Source: Planctomycetota bacterium
Lineage (GTDB): Bacteria > Planctomycetota > B15-G4
DNA length: 64,000 nucleotides
Reading direction: 5' to 3'
Assembly: GCA_029259715.1 (NCBI GenBank)
Contig: JAJDEP010000017.1
Span: forward strand, 205,011 to 269,010
Part shown: piece after piece, positions 25,401 through 34,382 of the stretch
How positions within the stretch are numbered: position 1 is the stretch's first letter
How the letters are laid out: each line of letters opens with the position of its first letter
Translations under genes and position numbers: made by a program
The notes under the pieces: generated by a model
The model's database searches: none
The model's input: only the letters and a program-made list of their open reading frames with translations
What the model was told of the DNA's origin: nothing

Positions 25401-26228
25401 TCAGGCATCCTCCGGACGCACGGTGCCGTTGCCGGCCACCGCGGGGTCATGCTTGCCGACGTCATCGCCGGTCTGCTCGTCGAGCGCGCGCCGCGCCACC
25501 TTGGCCACGAAGATCGACACGATGATCGCGGCCGCCAATCCGCCACCGAACAACACCCACTCTCCCGTCGTGCGTTCGCGCTCGCTCGACAGCAGCGCCT
25601 CGCCCAGCGCCGACCCCAGGTACACGTACATCACGGTCCCGGGGATCATGCCGAACAGCGAGGCGAAGAAGTAATCGCGCAGGGTGACGCTGGTCAGCCC
25701 GTAGCCGTAGTTGAGCAGGTTGAAGGGGAAGATCGGCGAGAGCCGCGTCAGGCCCACGATCTTGAAGCCCTCCTTGCCCACCGCGCGATCGATGGCGGCG
25801 AAGCGCTCGTTGCCGGCCACCCTGCCCGCCACGGCGTCCCGCGCCAGGTAACGCCCGACGAGGAACGCGGCCGTCGCCCCCAGGGTCGCTCCGATCAGGA
25901 CCGTGACCGAACCCAGGGCCACGCCGAACAGGCCGCCCGCGGCGATGGTCAGGATCGAGCCGGGCAGGGCCAGCACGGTGGAGACGATGTAGATGCCCCC
26001 CAGCGCCACGGGCCCCCAGGGGCCGAGCCCCTCGACCCAGTCCACGGCCTGTTCGAGCGGCAGCTTGCGCGCCAGCATGACCAGCGCCACGAGCGCCGCG
26101 AGCACGCCGAGGGACTTGAGCGGGTTGCGCTTGCCGCCCTCCGCCCCCCCGCTCGCCCCCGCCCCCGCCGGGTCGCTCGCGGACGCGTCTCCACCCTCCG
26201 TCGCCGTCTCGGACATGGTCATGCTCAT
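25401..26228 (-). CDS. TVP38/TMEM64 (DedA-like, VTT domain) membrane protein
   Basis: 275 residues. After an acidic, Gly/Ala-rich cytoplasmic stretch (residues 1-35) comes a membrane protein with about six hydrophobic segments. The VTT (SNARE-associated Golgi) signature is visible: LPGSILTIAAGGLFG, the GATLGATAAFLVGRYLARD loop, and LTRLSPIFPFNLLNYGYGLT, with FGMIPGTVMYVYLG after it. Relatives act in lipid scrambling or envelope homeostasis. I use the ATG at 26226-26228, with GGAGG 9 bp upstream; the longer open frame is shadow. It ends 1 bp before the start of the oxidoreductase gene, so the pair form an operon, which supports a joint redox/membrane function known only by association. Confidence 0.88.
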   Translation of the reverse strand: MSMTMSETATEGGDASASDPAGAGASGGAEGGKRNPLKSLGVLAALVALVMLARKLPLEQAVDWVEGLGPWGPVALGGIYIVSTVLALPGSILTIAAGGLFGVALGSVTVLIGATLGATAAFLVGRYLARDAVAGRVAGNERFAAIDRAVGKEGFKIVGLTRLSPIFPFNLLNYGYGLTSVTLRDYFFASLFGMIPGTVMYVYLGSALGEALLSSERERTTGEWVLFGGGLAAAIIVSIFVAKVARRALDEQTGDDVGKHDPAVAGNGTVRPEDA

Positions 26229-26441
26229 CTCGGGCCGCCTCCGTGCTCTGGTCCCCACGCGTCCCCCCTCATGTCTCGAGCGAGGTCGGGTATTGGATGA
26301 GTTCGGACGTCGGCCGGTTCGCACCGAATATGTCGCCGGCATGGCCGACGCTCAGCGGGGACGGGCGCCGAGGCACCCTCCGCCCGCGACCGTGCGAACG
26401 CCTGCCCCCCGGCTCGGCACGCCGCGCATGATAGCGAAGGC

Positions 26442-26472
26442 CCACGGACCGGGATCACGGCCCGGTGGGCGC
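26442..26472 (-). terminator. Stem-loop downstream of the multi-pass membrane protein gene
   Basis: ACCGGG (26450-26455) pairs with CCCGGT (26463-26468), and GCCC with GGGC outside a 4-nt bulge. It lies 28 bp beyond the stop of the gene at 26500-28062. No T run. The rest of the gap 26229-26499 shows no gene I can support. Confidence 0.35.
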
Positions 26473-26499
26473 GCTGCTGGGGAGGCGGCGGCGCTGCCC

Positions 26500-28062
26500 T
26501 CAGATCGTGTCGGGGATCTGGATCTGATCCTCTTCGGCGGCCTGCTCCAGCGCCATCTGAGCGGCCGCTTCCGCCGTGAAGCGGATCTTCTGTCCGAAGA
26601 AGTTGACCACCAGCAGCACGACCGCGGCGAGTGCACCGGCCAGCGCCGCGCCCGAGGGCCCGACACGCGGCACCAGCCAGAAGCTCGTGCCCACCTGCAG
26701 CGCCAGCAGCAGCAGCAGTGACGGCCAGCCCACCGAGTGGAAGCCACGTCGTGCGTAGCGCACGTAGCGCACCGAGAGGAACGCGGCGACGAAGACCATC
26801 ACCGTCACGGCCCGCAGCAGGTCGCCCGCCGGCAGCCCGTACAACAGCAGCTCCTGGGAACCGTCGGGGTGCGTCGCGACCGTCTCGGCCGACAGGTGCA
26901 GCGCCTGACCGATGGAATGGGCCATGCCACCCGGCGCGTAGAACCACACCAGCGCGTACGGGCCGAGGAAGAACCACAGGGCGAACAGCGCCAGGGCCAC
27001 CGGGCGCGTGGCGCGGTGTGCGCGTCCCGCCGCCGCGGCCGCCTGGGGGCCGTCGGCGTTGAGCCGCTCGGGCCCGTCGACCCGGTCCAGCGCGTCGGCC
27101 ACCAGCGCGGCGGCCGGCACCAACGGGATCCACATGAGCATGGCGAACACACCGGCCCATGCGCGCGGGTCGGCCGCGGCCGCCTGGCCTTCCAGGGGCA
27201 TGACGAACAGCATCAGGAACGCGATCAGCGGCACGAGCATGGGCATCAACGCCTGCCCCACGCGGTGCCCGTTGACCGACGGCACGAAGTCGGGATCGCG
27301 CTCGATCAGTTCACCCGAACGGCCGAACAGCCCTGCGAGCAGCGACTGCAGCAGCCCGCCCACGAGCAGCATCAGCGCGATGGCGAACATGTCGCGGGCG
27401 AAGGGGCCCAGGTTCGCGCCCAGGGTCGTCTGGGTGACGATGTAGACGGCGCCGAGGTAGGTCGGCACGCCGGCCACCAGGGTGCCCACGGTGCCCATGC
27501 GCTTGTAGGGCGGCGCCACGTCGGTGCGCAACGTCGGACCCAGCAGCACGACGGAGATCAGGATGAACTTGAGCAGCAGGTCGATCCACGTCTTCACCGT
27601 GTCGAGCAGGTCGCCCAGGGTGTGGAACTCCTCCATCGTCACCAGGGCGAACACCAGCGCCACCACCGGCAGGAGGAAGGGCGCGATCTTGCGCAGCAGG
27701 TCGACCGACAGGACGGTCACCGCGACCAGTGCCACCGCCGGCACGGTCCAGACCATGGCCGGCTCGAGACCGAGTGAGCGGGCCACGAACCACAGCACCA
27801 CGATCAGCACCAGGAACTGCGGGAACAGGTGCGGGTCGGTGCGGATCAGTCGCGGCGCCAGGGGGAAGCGCTTGATGCGCAGTCCGCCGCGGGACGTGCA
27901 CGAGCGCTCACCCACCGCCACCAGGAACACGTGCGCGAAGAGCACGAACATGCCCAGGCCGGCACGCACTCCCAACCCCACCGGGCTGGCCGCGAGGCTC
28001 AGGATGATGGCCGACAGGGCCAGCATGCAGCCGGCGATCCAGGTGCGCGAAGTCGTGGACAT
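26500..28062 (-). CDS. Multi-pass inner-membrane protein of unknown function
   Basis: 520 residues with about 12 hydrophobic stretches, for example IAGCMLALSAIILSLAA (about 9-25), FLVLIVVLWFVARSLG, FILISVVLLGPTL, MLVPLIAFLMLFVMPL and LAGALAAVVLLVVNFFGQ. Loops are short except a charged one near 330 (ALDRVDGPERLNAD) and the acidic tail (EEDQIQIPDTI). Individual segments such as LGANLGPFARDMFAIALMLL and VGQALMPMLVPLIAFL give no family I can name with certainty; transporter, flippase or ligase are all possible. It stands alone, between the TVP38 pair and a GT4. ATG at 28060-28062 with no strong ribosome binding site. Confidence 0.7.
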   Translation of the reverse strand: MSTTSRTWIAGCMLALSAIILSLAASPVGLGVRAGLGMFVLFAHVFLVAVGERSCTSRGGLRIKRFPLAPRLIRTDPHLFPQFLVLIVVLWFVARSLGLEPAMVWTVPAVALVAVTVLSVDLLRKIAPFLLPVVALVFALVTMEEFHTLGDLLDTVKTWIDLLLKFILISVVLLGPTLRTDVAPPYKRMGTVGTLVAGVPTYLGAVYIVTQTTLGANLGPFARDMFAIALMLLVGGLLQSLLAGLFGRSGELIERDPDFVPSVNGHRVGQALMPMLVPLIAFLMLFVMPLEGQAAAADPRAWAGVFAMLMWIPLVPAAALVADALDRVDGPERLNADGPQAAAAAGRAHRATRPVALALFALWFFLGPYALVWFYAPGGMAHSIGQALHLSAETVATHPDGSQELLLYGLPAGDLLRAVTVMVFVAAFLSVRYVRYARRGFHSVGWPSLLLLLALQVGTSFWLVPRVGPSGAALAGALAAVVLLVVNFFGQKIRFTAEAAAQMALEQAAEEDQIQIPDTI

Positions 28063-28158
28063 GGTGGGGACGGACCTATGCTGGTGGCGCGGAGACGGCG
28101 GCGCAAAACGCGGGTCGGACGAGAGCCGCCGTGATCTGACCTATCGGCAGCGATCCGC

Positions 28159-28176
28159 GGTTTCAGCAAGGAAACC
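28159..28176 (-). terminator. Stem-loop at the end of the second glycan block
   Basis: GGTTTC and GAAACC form a perfect 6-bp stem with a 6-nt loop, 13 bp after the stop of the GT4 gene at 28190. It is the first such structure after the long run of minus-strand GT genes. No T run. Confidence 0.4.
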
Positions 28177-28189
28177 TGGGGCCGGGCCC

Positions 28190-29638
28190 TCAGCCGGCGG
28201 AGTCACCCGCAGCCAGCCGGCCCCGCAGGTCCTCGTTCTCGGCCTGCAACCGGGCCAGGACCTGCTCCCAGTGCTCCGAGCGCAGCAATTCGTGCAGACC
28301 CGCCTCGCGTAGCTGGAAGGCGTGTTCGAGGGCGCAGAGGCGCTCGTCGGCGGCGGCGGCGCGACCCTCGTCAGGGGCCGGACGCCGATCCCCATGCGCC
28401 TCGATCACGGCCCGGTAGACCTCGTCGAGGGCGGCGAGCTGGGCGCTCATGTCGTGGGTCGGGGGCGCGGGGGCGGCGCCCATGGCGGCCCGCCGGCCCG
28501 GGTCGTCGGCCAGGCTCGCCAGCAGGCCGGCGAGGGCTCGCGCGTCACCTCGGCCGAACAGCGCCATGCGGTCGGTGGCGCGATCGGCCAGGGCCCCGAG
28601 GTCGGTGCACAGCAGCGGCACACCCAGCGCGCAGGCTTCGTCCAGCACGAACGAGTACGACTCGGCGCACAACGTGGGCAACACCGCCACGTCGATCGGC
28701 GCTCCCGACAGGTCCGCCGGCGAGTAGGCGCCGTGCCAGACCACCGGCCGGTCGCCGGCGCGCGCGTGCAGCGCCTCCCCCATGGCCTGCTCGGGCGCGT
28801 CGCCCCACACGTGGATCTCGACGCGAGCCGGATCGGGCAGGGCCGCCTGGGCGTCGAGCAGCACCTCGACACCCTTGAGCGGGTGCAGGTGACCGAAGAC
28901 GCCCACCCGCAGCGGCGTGCCCACGGAGGCGACGGCGTCACCCAGGGGCCGCGCGGCGGGCGACGTGATCGCCACCCCCGAACCGGCCGGCGCGATGGCC
29001 GTGACCTCGCGCTCGCACCCCAGCCACTCCAGCACCCGTCGACCGTGTCCGTGGGTGGGCGCCAGCAGGGCGTCGGCGCTCTGCACCTCGCGGGCCAGGT
29101 CCCCCGCGAAACGGGACACCGAGCCGTCGATCTCGCCGTCGCCCTGGAAGGCCCAGCGCGGTGCGCAGTGGCGACACGCATCGGGTGTCGGACGCTCGCG
29201 ACAGAAGCTGCCGTCCTGCTTCACCCGGTGGTAGCGCGGACACGAGCTGAACAGGTCGTGCAGCGAGAGCACCGTGGGCAAGCCGCGCGCCCGGGCGGCC
29301 GTCACCAGGTTGGTCGTGAGCCGCGCCCAGTGGTGCACGTGCACGACGTCGGGCGCGAAACGATCGAGCCAATCCAGGTAGGCGCGCTCCACGAACGGGT
29401 TGGCGACCTTGTCCCAGCGCTCGAAGAACAGGTCGTGGCGGTGGACCCGCACACAGGGCACCGGCCCGCTCTCGTCGCGCACGACCTCGAAGGCGGGGCG
29501 CCACTCGATCGAACCGGAGAACACCTCCACCTGGTCGCCGCGGCCCGCCAGGGCCGCCGCCAGATCGGCCACCAGGTGTTCGGTGCCGCCCACCAGTTCG
29601 GGCGGCTGCCCGTGGACGACGAGTCCGACGCGGGTCAC
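28190..29638 (-). CDS. Family 4 glycosyltransferase with four-cysteine insert and coiled-coil tail
   Basis: 482 residues. GT4 features: VGLVVHGQPPELVGGTE, DVVHVHHW at 97-104, VGVFGHLHPLKGVEVL and an ESYSFVLDEACALGVP donor site. Cysteines 133, 146, 155 and 158 have C-x12-C-x8-C-x2-C spacing. Residues about 405-475 are an extra tail rich in Ala, Glu, Leu and Arg (LRSEHWEQVLARLQAENEDLRGRL) that should form a coiled coil and is absent from the other GT4s here; it could tether the enzyme to a partner. GTG start at 29638, 10 bp after the preceding gene. It is the last gene of the second glycan block, followed by a stem-loop. Confidence 0.9.
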   Translation of the reverse strand: MTRVGLVVHGQPPELVGGTEHLVADLAAALAGRGDQVEVFSGSIEWRPAFEVVRDESGPVPCVRVHRHDLFFERWDKVANPFVERAYLDWLDRFAPDVVHVHHWARLTTNLVTAARARGLPTVLSLHDLFSSCPRYHRVKQDGSFCRERPTPDACRHCAPRWAFQGDGEIDGSVSRFAGDLAREVQSADALLAPTHGHGRRVLEWLGCEREVTAIAPAGSGVAITSPAARPLGDAVASVGTPLRVGVFGHLHPLKGVEVLLDAQAALPDPARVEIHVWGDAPEQAMGEALHARAGDRPVVWHGAYSPADLSGAPIDVAVLPTLCAESYSFVLDEACALGVPLLCTDLGALADRATDRMALFGRGDARALAGLLASLADDPGRRAAMGAAPAPPTHDMSAQLAALDEVYRAVIEAHGDRRPAPDEGRAAAADERLCALEHAFQLREAGLHELLRSEHWEQVLARLQAENEDLRGRLAAGDSAG

Positions 29639-29648
29639 GCCGGGGACC

Positions 29649-31067
29649 TCAGCGGCCGTCCGACCTGCCGTGGAGCTGGAGCAACTCGCCGTAGGTGGTC
29701 TCCATCTCGGCGGCGTCGTCCTCGATGCTGCGGGGCGGATCCATGGACACGCTCCAGGTGCGCAACGTCGTGGGGTTCTTGATCACGTTGAGCATGTGCT
29801 CGCTCAGGGCTTCCACGTCACCGGCGGGGAACAGGCGTCCCGAGCGCGCGTCATCGATCAGTTCGGCCATGCCGCCCTGCCCCGATGCGATCACCGGCAC
29901 ACCCGCGGCGAACGCCTCCTGGATCACCACCGGGCTGTTCTCCAGCCACAGCGACGGCATGACCAGGCAGTCGATGGCCGCGAACGCCTCACCGATGCGC
30001 TCGCGATCGAGCGAGCCGCAGAACTTCACGTCCAGCCCTTCGGCCAGTTCGCGCAGCATCGCTCCGTAGTCGCCGTAGTGCGCATCGCTGCCGAACACCA
30101 GCAACCGGCACCCGTCCACCGGCAGGCGCCGCAGCGCCTCCATCAGGATGTGCACGCCCTTGTGCGGCGCCAGCGTCCCGACGTAGCCGAAGGTGATCCT
30201 GCCGTCGGTGCGCTCCTCGCGTTCGAGGTTCTCGAACGGCGTGGTGTCGATGCCGTAACGGGAGATCTTGAGCTTGGCCCGGGGGATGCCCCAGTCGGCG
30301 ACCCGGTCGGCCACCGTGGACGACGGTGACATGAACAGGTCGACCTGCTCGATCAGCAGGTTCACCTTGCGGATGCGGTGCTGGAGTTCGTCGCGCAGCA
30401 CCTCGCCGTTGCCGGCGGACGACGTCTTGCTGGTCTTGGTCGTGGCCTGCTTGCGCTTCTTGAGCCACTTGCTGCGGTCCTGGGCCCAGTAGACGAGCGG
30501 CGCCAGGTCCACGCCGGACAGCTCACGCGTGACCTGCAGGGCCCGGATCACGGCCTTCTCGGGAGTGCCCTGGCTGAAGCGGAAGTCCTGCAGGCAGGTC
30601 TCGCAGTCGGTCAGGTTGGGGCCGTCGCACAGGTGCCCGTTGGGCAACAGCAGCTGACCGAAGCGCACGCAGAACAACCAGAAGTCGTTCAGCGTCATGA
30701 CCACCCGGGCGCCGGACGCACGGGCCAGGCGCGGCAGGCCGAGCGAGAGCAGCATCAGGTGCTGGACGTGCACGATGTCCGGCTTGAACGAGTCGAGAGC
30801 GCGCTGGAACGCGCCCTCGGCGCGCGGGTTGGCGAAGGTCTCGGAGAACTCCTCGTGGTCGAGGTTGTTGACCATCACGTGGCACTTCAGGCCGTCCACA
30901 TCGCGCTCGAAGCTCGAGTAGCTGCGCTTGGAGATCACCTTCTCGCTGCAGAAGACCTCCACCTCGTGTCCGCGCTTCTGCAGCGCCCGCGCGAGGTTGT
31001 AGGTGTAGACCTCCGTGCCCGCCGAGTGATCGGGCAGGAAGAAGTGCACGGGCATGAGGATCTTCAT
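29649..31067 (-). CDS. Family 4 glycosyltransferase with four-cysteine insert
   Basis: 472 residues. KILMPVHFFLPDHSAGTE opens the N-terminal domain, DIVHVQHL is at 97-104, FGYVGTLAPHKGVHIL opens the C-terminal domain, and ENSPVVIQEAFAAGVP is the donor-site segment. Cysteines 133, 147, 155 and 158 follow NDFWLF (C-x13-C-x7-C-x2-C). A Lys-rich stretch around KKRKQATTKTSK (about 215) is an unusual basic loop. The ATG (31065-31067) overlaps the upstream TGA by 4 bp and has GAGGAG at good distance; the frame upstream is shadow of the GT2 gene. It is closest in its N-terminal motif to the GT4 at 15646-17001. Sugar specificity is unknown. Confidence 0.91.
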   Translation of the reverse strand: MKILMPVHFFLPDHSAGTEVYTYNLARALQKRGHEVEVFCSEKVISKRSYSSFERDVDGLKCHVMVNNLDHEEFSETFANPRAEGAFQRALDSFKPDIVHVQHLMLLSLGLPRLARASGARVVMTLNDFWLFCVRFGQLLLPNGHLCDGPNLTDCETCLQDFRFSQGTPEKAVIRALQVTRELSGVDLAPLVYWAQDRSKWLKKRKQATTKTSKTSSAGNGEVLRDELQHRIRKVNLLIEQVDLFMSPSSTVADRVADWGIPRAKLKISRYGIDTTPFENLEREERTDGRITFGYVGTLAPHKGVHILMEALRRLPVDGCRLLVFGSDAHYGDYGAMLRELAEGLDVKFCGSLDRERIGEAFAAIDCLVMPSLWLENSPVVIQEAFAAGVPVIASGQGGMAELIDDARSGRLFPAGDVEALSEHMLNVIKNPTTLRTWSVSMDPPRSIEDDAAEMETTYGELLQLHGRSDGR

Positions 31068-32065
31068 CGGGCTCTCCTCGAAAACCGCGCTGCGACGGTG
31101 GCGTCGACCCGTTGCCCTCGGAGCCCGTCGATGAGCCCCCTCAGCTTGGCCACCGCGCCCGCGGTCCGGCCGGACAGCATGCCGCGAACGAGAGTCAGAG
31201 GCCATAGCAGAAGGTCGAAGAGGAACAGCGCCGCCCAGCCGCTGACCGTCGGGTGCTTGCGCAGGAAGTGCACCGAGTTCACACCGGTCATGTACTTGCG
31301 GCCGGCCGAATAGCCGCCCCCCGTGCTGGACGACAGGCCGTGCCGCGCCTCGGCCGCCGGCACGACGACCTGCCGGAAACCCGCCCCGGCCATGCGCAGG
31401 CCCCAGTCGGCGTCCTCCAGGTAGCAGAAGAAGTCCTCGTCCAGCAGCCCCGTGGCCTCGCAGGCCGCGCGGCTCACCAGCAGGCAGGCCCCGGGCAGGT
31501 AGTCCACCGCGAAGGGTGCCCCGGCGGCGTGCTCGGCGTCCCGGCGGCGACCGTGGTCGAGCAGCTGGGTCACGTTGAAGATCGGCCCCACCCGGCCTCC
31601 GCAGGCCCAGATGACTTCGGGCTCGTGTGCATACACGAGGCACGGCCCCACCGCCCCCACCTCGGGGGCAGCCTGATCGGCCGCCTCGCCGGCCCCCTCC
31701 AGCAGCCGCGCGAGGGTGTCGGGCCGCAGCTCCACGTCGCTGTTGAGCAGGCAGACCCAGCGGGCGCCCAACTCGCTCAGGGCGTAGCGCACCGCGCGGT
31801 TGTTGCCGCCCGCGTAGCCGAGGTTGCTGCCGTAGCGCTGGACCAGCAGCTCGGGGTCCTCGGCCAGCGCCAGCTCGACCGAGCCGTCCTCGCTGCCGTT
31901 GTCAGCCAGCAGGGGCAACACGTCCACGCCTTCGCTGGCGCGCACCGAACGCAGGCAGGCCAGGGTCTCGTCGCCCCCGTTCCAGTTGAGCACGACGGCG
32001 ACCAGCCCGCTCGCTTGCGCGGCAGCGCTCTCCCTCTCCCCCGAGGGTGTGGAACGGAGTTCCAT
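31064..32065 (-). CDS. Family 2 glycosyltransferase (WbbL/rhamnosyltransferase-like)
   Basis: 333 residues. GT2 motifs: VAVVLNWNGGDE at 22-33, LADNGSEDGS, NLGYAGGNN at 81-89, and the metal site LLNSDVELRP at 106-115. The acceptor region has LPGACLLVSR and FFCYLEDADWGLRM, typical of rhamnosyltransferase-like enzymes, and a hydrophobic stretch near 280 (WAALFLFDLLLWPLTLV) that may contact the membrane. The ATG overlaps the upstream stop by 1 bp (TGATG), and the stop overlaps the next GT4 start by 4 bp. It should transfer a deoxyhexose or similar sugar; this is family-level inference. Confidence 0.9.
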   Translation of the reverse strand: MELRSTPSGERESAAAQASGLVAVVLNWNGGDETLACLRSVRASEGVDVLPLLADNGSEDGSVELALAEDPELLVQRYGSNLGYAGGNNRAVRYALSELGARWVCLLNSDVELRPDTLARLLEGAGEAADQAAPEVGAVGPCLVYAHEPEVIWACGGRVGPIFNVTQLLDHGRRRDAEHAAGAPFAVDYLPGACLLVSRAACEATGLLDEDFFCYLEDADWGLRMAGAGFRQVVVPAAEARHGLSSSTGGGYSAGRKYMTGVNSVHFLRKHPTVSGWAALFLFDLLLWPLTLVRGMLSGRTAGAVAKLRGLIDGLRGQRVDATVAARFSRRAR

Positions 32066-33270
32066 CAAGACGTCGAATCGAGTCGGCCGGATTCCAGCGG
32101 GCCGCGACCAGGCACGAGCCCACGCACGATGCGCCACAGGACCCGCAGGGTCCCATTGATGCCCGTCTCCAGTCTAGCCTCCAGCGCGCGGCGGGTGATC
32201 ACCGGCGAGAAGGTCAGGTCGTCGGCGATCAGCAGCTCCCGGTCACCCACGACCCGGTGGGAGCCCAGCCGCCGCCGCAGGCGCAGCGCCCGTGGCAGCA
32301 GGCGCAGCAGATCCAGCCGACCCTTGAGATAGGCCAGGAACACGCCGCGACGGATCGAGAACGCCAGCCACACGAGGGCGTACACGGTGCGTCCCGGCAG
32401 GGTCAGCAGCAGCGTGGACCAGCTGTAGTTCTTGAGCACCAGGTAGGCGCGGTTGCGGGCGTGCAGGAAGGCGCGGCGCTCCGGGTAGGCCGGGGCGCCC
32501 GGCCGATAGGAGATGCCCACGGTCCCCTCGCGGTGCAGCACCGTGGCCCGCGGCACCCGCCGCAGGCGCCAGCCGCGAGCGCGCAGGCGGTAGCTGAGGT
32601 CGTGGTCCTCGAACAGGATGAAGAACGCCTCGTCGTAGCCGCCGGCCTCGAGCAACGCGTGGCGCTCCACGAGCAGCGCCATGGAGATCACCGCGCCCAC
32701 GTCCTCGGGCGGCCCGGCTTCACCGTCCACCCGCTCGAGCAGGTGGTCGAGGCACATCACGCCCACGTAGTGCATGCGCCCGCCGTCGTAGTGCACGACG
32801 GCCGGGTCGCTGGCGAGGACCGCGCGGGGCTGGATGGCGGCCACCTGCGACCCGGCGGTCTCGGGCCAGAGTTGCTCCAGCGTCTCGGGCCGCACGATCA
32901 CGTCGCTGTCGATCTGCAGCACCCAGCGGGTGTCGGCCTCCACCAGCGCGCGATTGCGCGCCGGGCACGGACCGTCGTTGCTGTCCAGCTGCACCAGGCG
33001 CGGCGCGCTGGGGTGGCGCCGGATCAGCTCCACGCTCTCGTCGGTGGAGGCGTTGTCGATCACCAGCACCTCGGCCACCTCGCCGCGCAGTGTCGCCACC
33101 GCATCGAGACATGCGTCGAGGAACGCGACCCCGTTGAAGTTGGTCACCGCGACGGTCACCGGCCCCACCGCGCCGGGCGTCGATTGCTCCCGAACGGGCT
33201 CCGGTGCGTGACCGGCCTTGTGCTCGTCTCGAGGAAGCCCTGCTGCGGGGACCACTCCCGGCTCCGGCAC
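32065..33270 (-). CDS. Family 2 glycosyltransferase with C-terminal hydrophobic segment
   Basis: 401 residues. An N-terminal tail of about 35 residues precedes VTVAVTNFNG (38-47), VIDNASTDES (70-79), PCPARNRALVEA and the metal motif QIDSDVIV (119-126). The acceptor-side motif is EAFFILFEDHDLSYRLR. A hydrophobic stretch around 300-320 (LLLTLPGRTVYALVWLAF) suggests membrane contact, followed by a very basic region (RALRLRRRLGSHR). It starts with GTG at 33268-33270, 1 bp after the upstream stop, and overlaps the next GT2 by 1 bp. It should lengthen the same glycan as its neighbours. Confidence 0.9.
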   Translation of the reverse strand: MPEPGVVPAAGLPRDEHKAGHAPEPVREQSTPGAVGPVTVAVTNFNGVAFLDACLDAVATLRGEVAEVLVIDNASTDESVELIRRHPSAPRLVQLDSNDGPCPARNRALVEADTRWVLQIDSDVIVRPETLEQLWPETAGSQVAAIQPRAVLASDPAVVHYDGGRMHYVGVMCLDHLLERVDGEAGPPEDVGAVISMALLVERHALLEAGGYDEAFFILFEDHDLSYRLRARGWRLRRVPRATVLHREGTVGISYRPGAPAYPERRAFLHARNRAYLVLKNYSWSTLLLTLPGRTVYALVWLAFSIRRGVFLAYLKGRLDLLRLLPRALRLRRRLGSHRVVGDRELLIADDLTFSPVITRRALEARLETGINGTLRVLWRIVRGLVPGRGPLESGRLDSTS

Positions 33271-33271
33271 G

Positions 33272-34264
33272 CTAGAGTCCCGGGACCTTGAAGTCGGGCG
33301 CGCGCACCGGCGCCCGGCGGGCCAGGCAGTAGGGCAGGTTGAGCAACGCGTTGAGCGTGGCCTTGATCACGATCCAGTAACCGCCCTGGGTCTCGCGGAT
33401 CGACTGGGCCAGCCCCATCGTCCCGGTGGCCTCCAGCTCGGCTTCGTCGCGACGCGCCGTGGCGTCGACACCGCCGCCGTCAGCGGCCGTGGCGCTCGCC
33501 GGTGAGGGGCTGCCCGCGGGGGTCTTGTCCGCGGCGCCAGCGCCACCGAGCCCCTTGCGCGCCATGGCCCAGGCGGCCCGGAACACGTCGCCCCAGGTGC
33601 AGTTCTTGAAGGCGTACAGCCAGAAGTTGCGCACGTGGTAGTAGAGCGAGCGCTTGCCCGCCTTCATGCCGAAGGGCGTCTGGTGGTACAGCACGGCGTC
33701 GGGGGTCTGGAGGATGCGGAAGCCGCGCGCCAGGACCCGGGCGGCCAGATCGCGCTCGTTGCCGTAGATGAAGAAGCGCTCGTCGTAGCCGCCGGTCGCG
33801 CGCAGCACATCAGCCCGGGCCATGGTCCCGCAGCCGCGGAAGGTGCTGGCGTAGTACGACCCGCGCGCGACCTCGGCCTCCTGGTAGCCCGCGGGCATGC
33901 CGGGCTCGACCACGCGACTGCTGATCATGGCCGTCGTGTCGGGCTCGGACGTCATCAGGCGTTCCAGCGTCGAGAGCCAGTCGGTGGCTACCTCGACGTC
34001 GTCGTCCATGATCAACACGATGTCGCCGCCGGCCGCCCAGAAGCCCCGGTTGAACGTCTCGCAGGCACCGAAGCGATCGTGGGGCATCTCCACCAGCACG
34101 ACGTCCGGGTAGCGCTCGCGCAGCAGGGCCCCGGTCCCGTCCGAGGACGCGTTGTCCACCACGACGATCTCGTCGGGGGCGCGGTCACCGGCGCGCAATG
34201 CGTCGATGTTGGCCGCGACCGCGTCCTTCTTGTTCCAGGTGGAGATGACGGCGGAGATCTTCAT
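33272..34264 (-). CDS. Family 2 glycosyltransferase
   Basis: 330 residues. ISAVISTWNKKD at 3-14, VVVDNASSDGTG at 34-45 and the metal motif IMDDDVEV at 85-92 mark a GT2 catalytic domain; ERDLAARVLARGF is the acceptor-side helix. Residues 250-275 form a low-complexity Ala/Gly/Ser/Asp linker (GAGAADKTPAGSPS), followed by a hydrophobic C-terminal segment. The ATG at 34262-34264 is chosen because homology begins there; the upstream in-frame start gives a Pro-rich shadow. It is the first of five genes transcribed without gaps (GT2, GT2, GT2, GT4, GT4). A 118-bp gap, in which I see no clear promoter, separates it from the PIG-L gene. Confidence 0.9.
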   Translation of the reverse strand: MKISAVISTWNKKDAVAANIDALRAGDRAPDEIVVVDNASSDGTGALLRERYPDVVLVEMPHDRFGACETFNRGFWAAGGDIVLIMDDDVEVATDWLSTLERLMTSEPDTTAMISSRVVEPGMPAGYQEAEVARGSYYASTFRGCGTMARADVLRATGGYDERFFIYGNERDLAARVLARGFRILQTPDAVLYHQTPFGMKAGKRSLYYHVRNFWLYAFKNCTWGDVFRAAWAMARKGLGGAGAADKTPAGSPSPASATAADGGGVDATARRDEAELEATGTMGLAQSIRETQGGYWIVIKATLNALLNLPYCLARRAPVRAPDFKVPGL

Positions 34265-34382
34265 ACCCGTCCACAGGGGCGCCCTCCCCGGGGGAAACAT
34301 ACCGTCTCGACGGCGCGAGGACAGGCCCGGTCTGACGAAAGCCGTAGGGCCGGGCGGCTCGGCGGACCGGCCGGCGAGCGGA

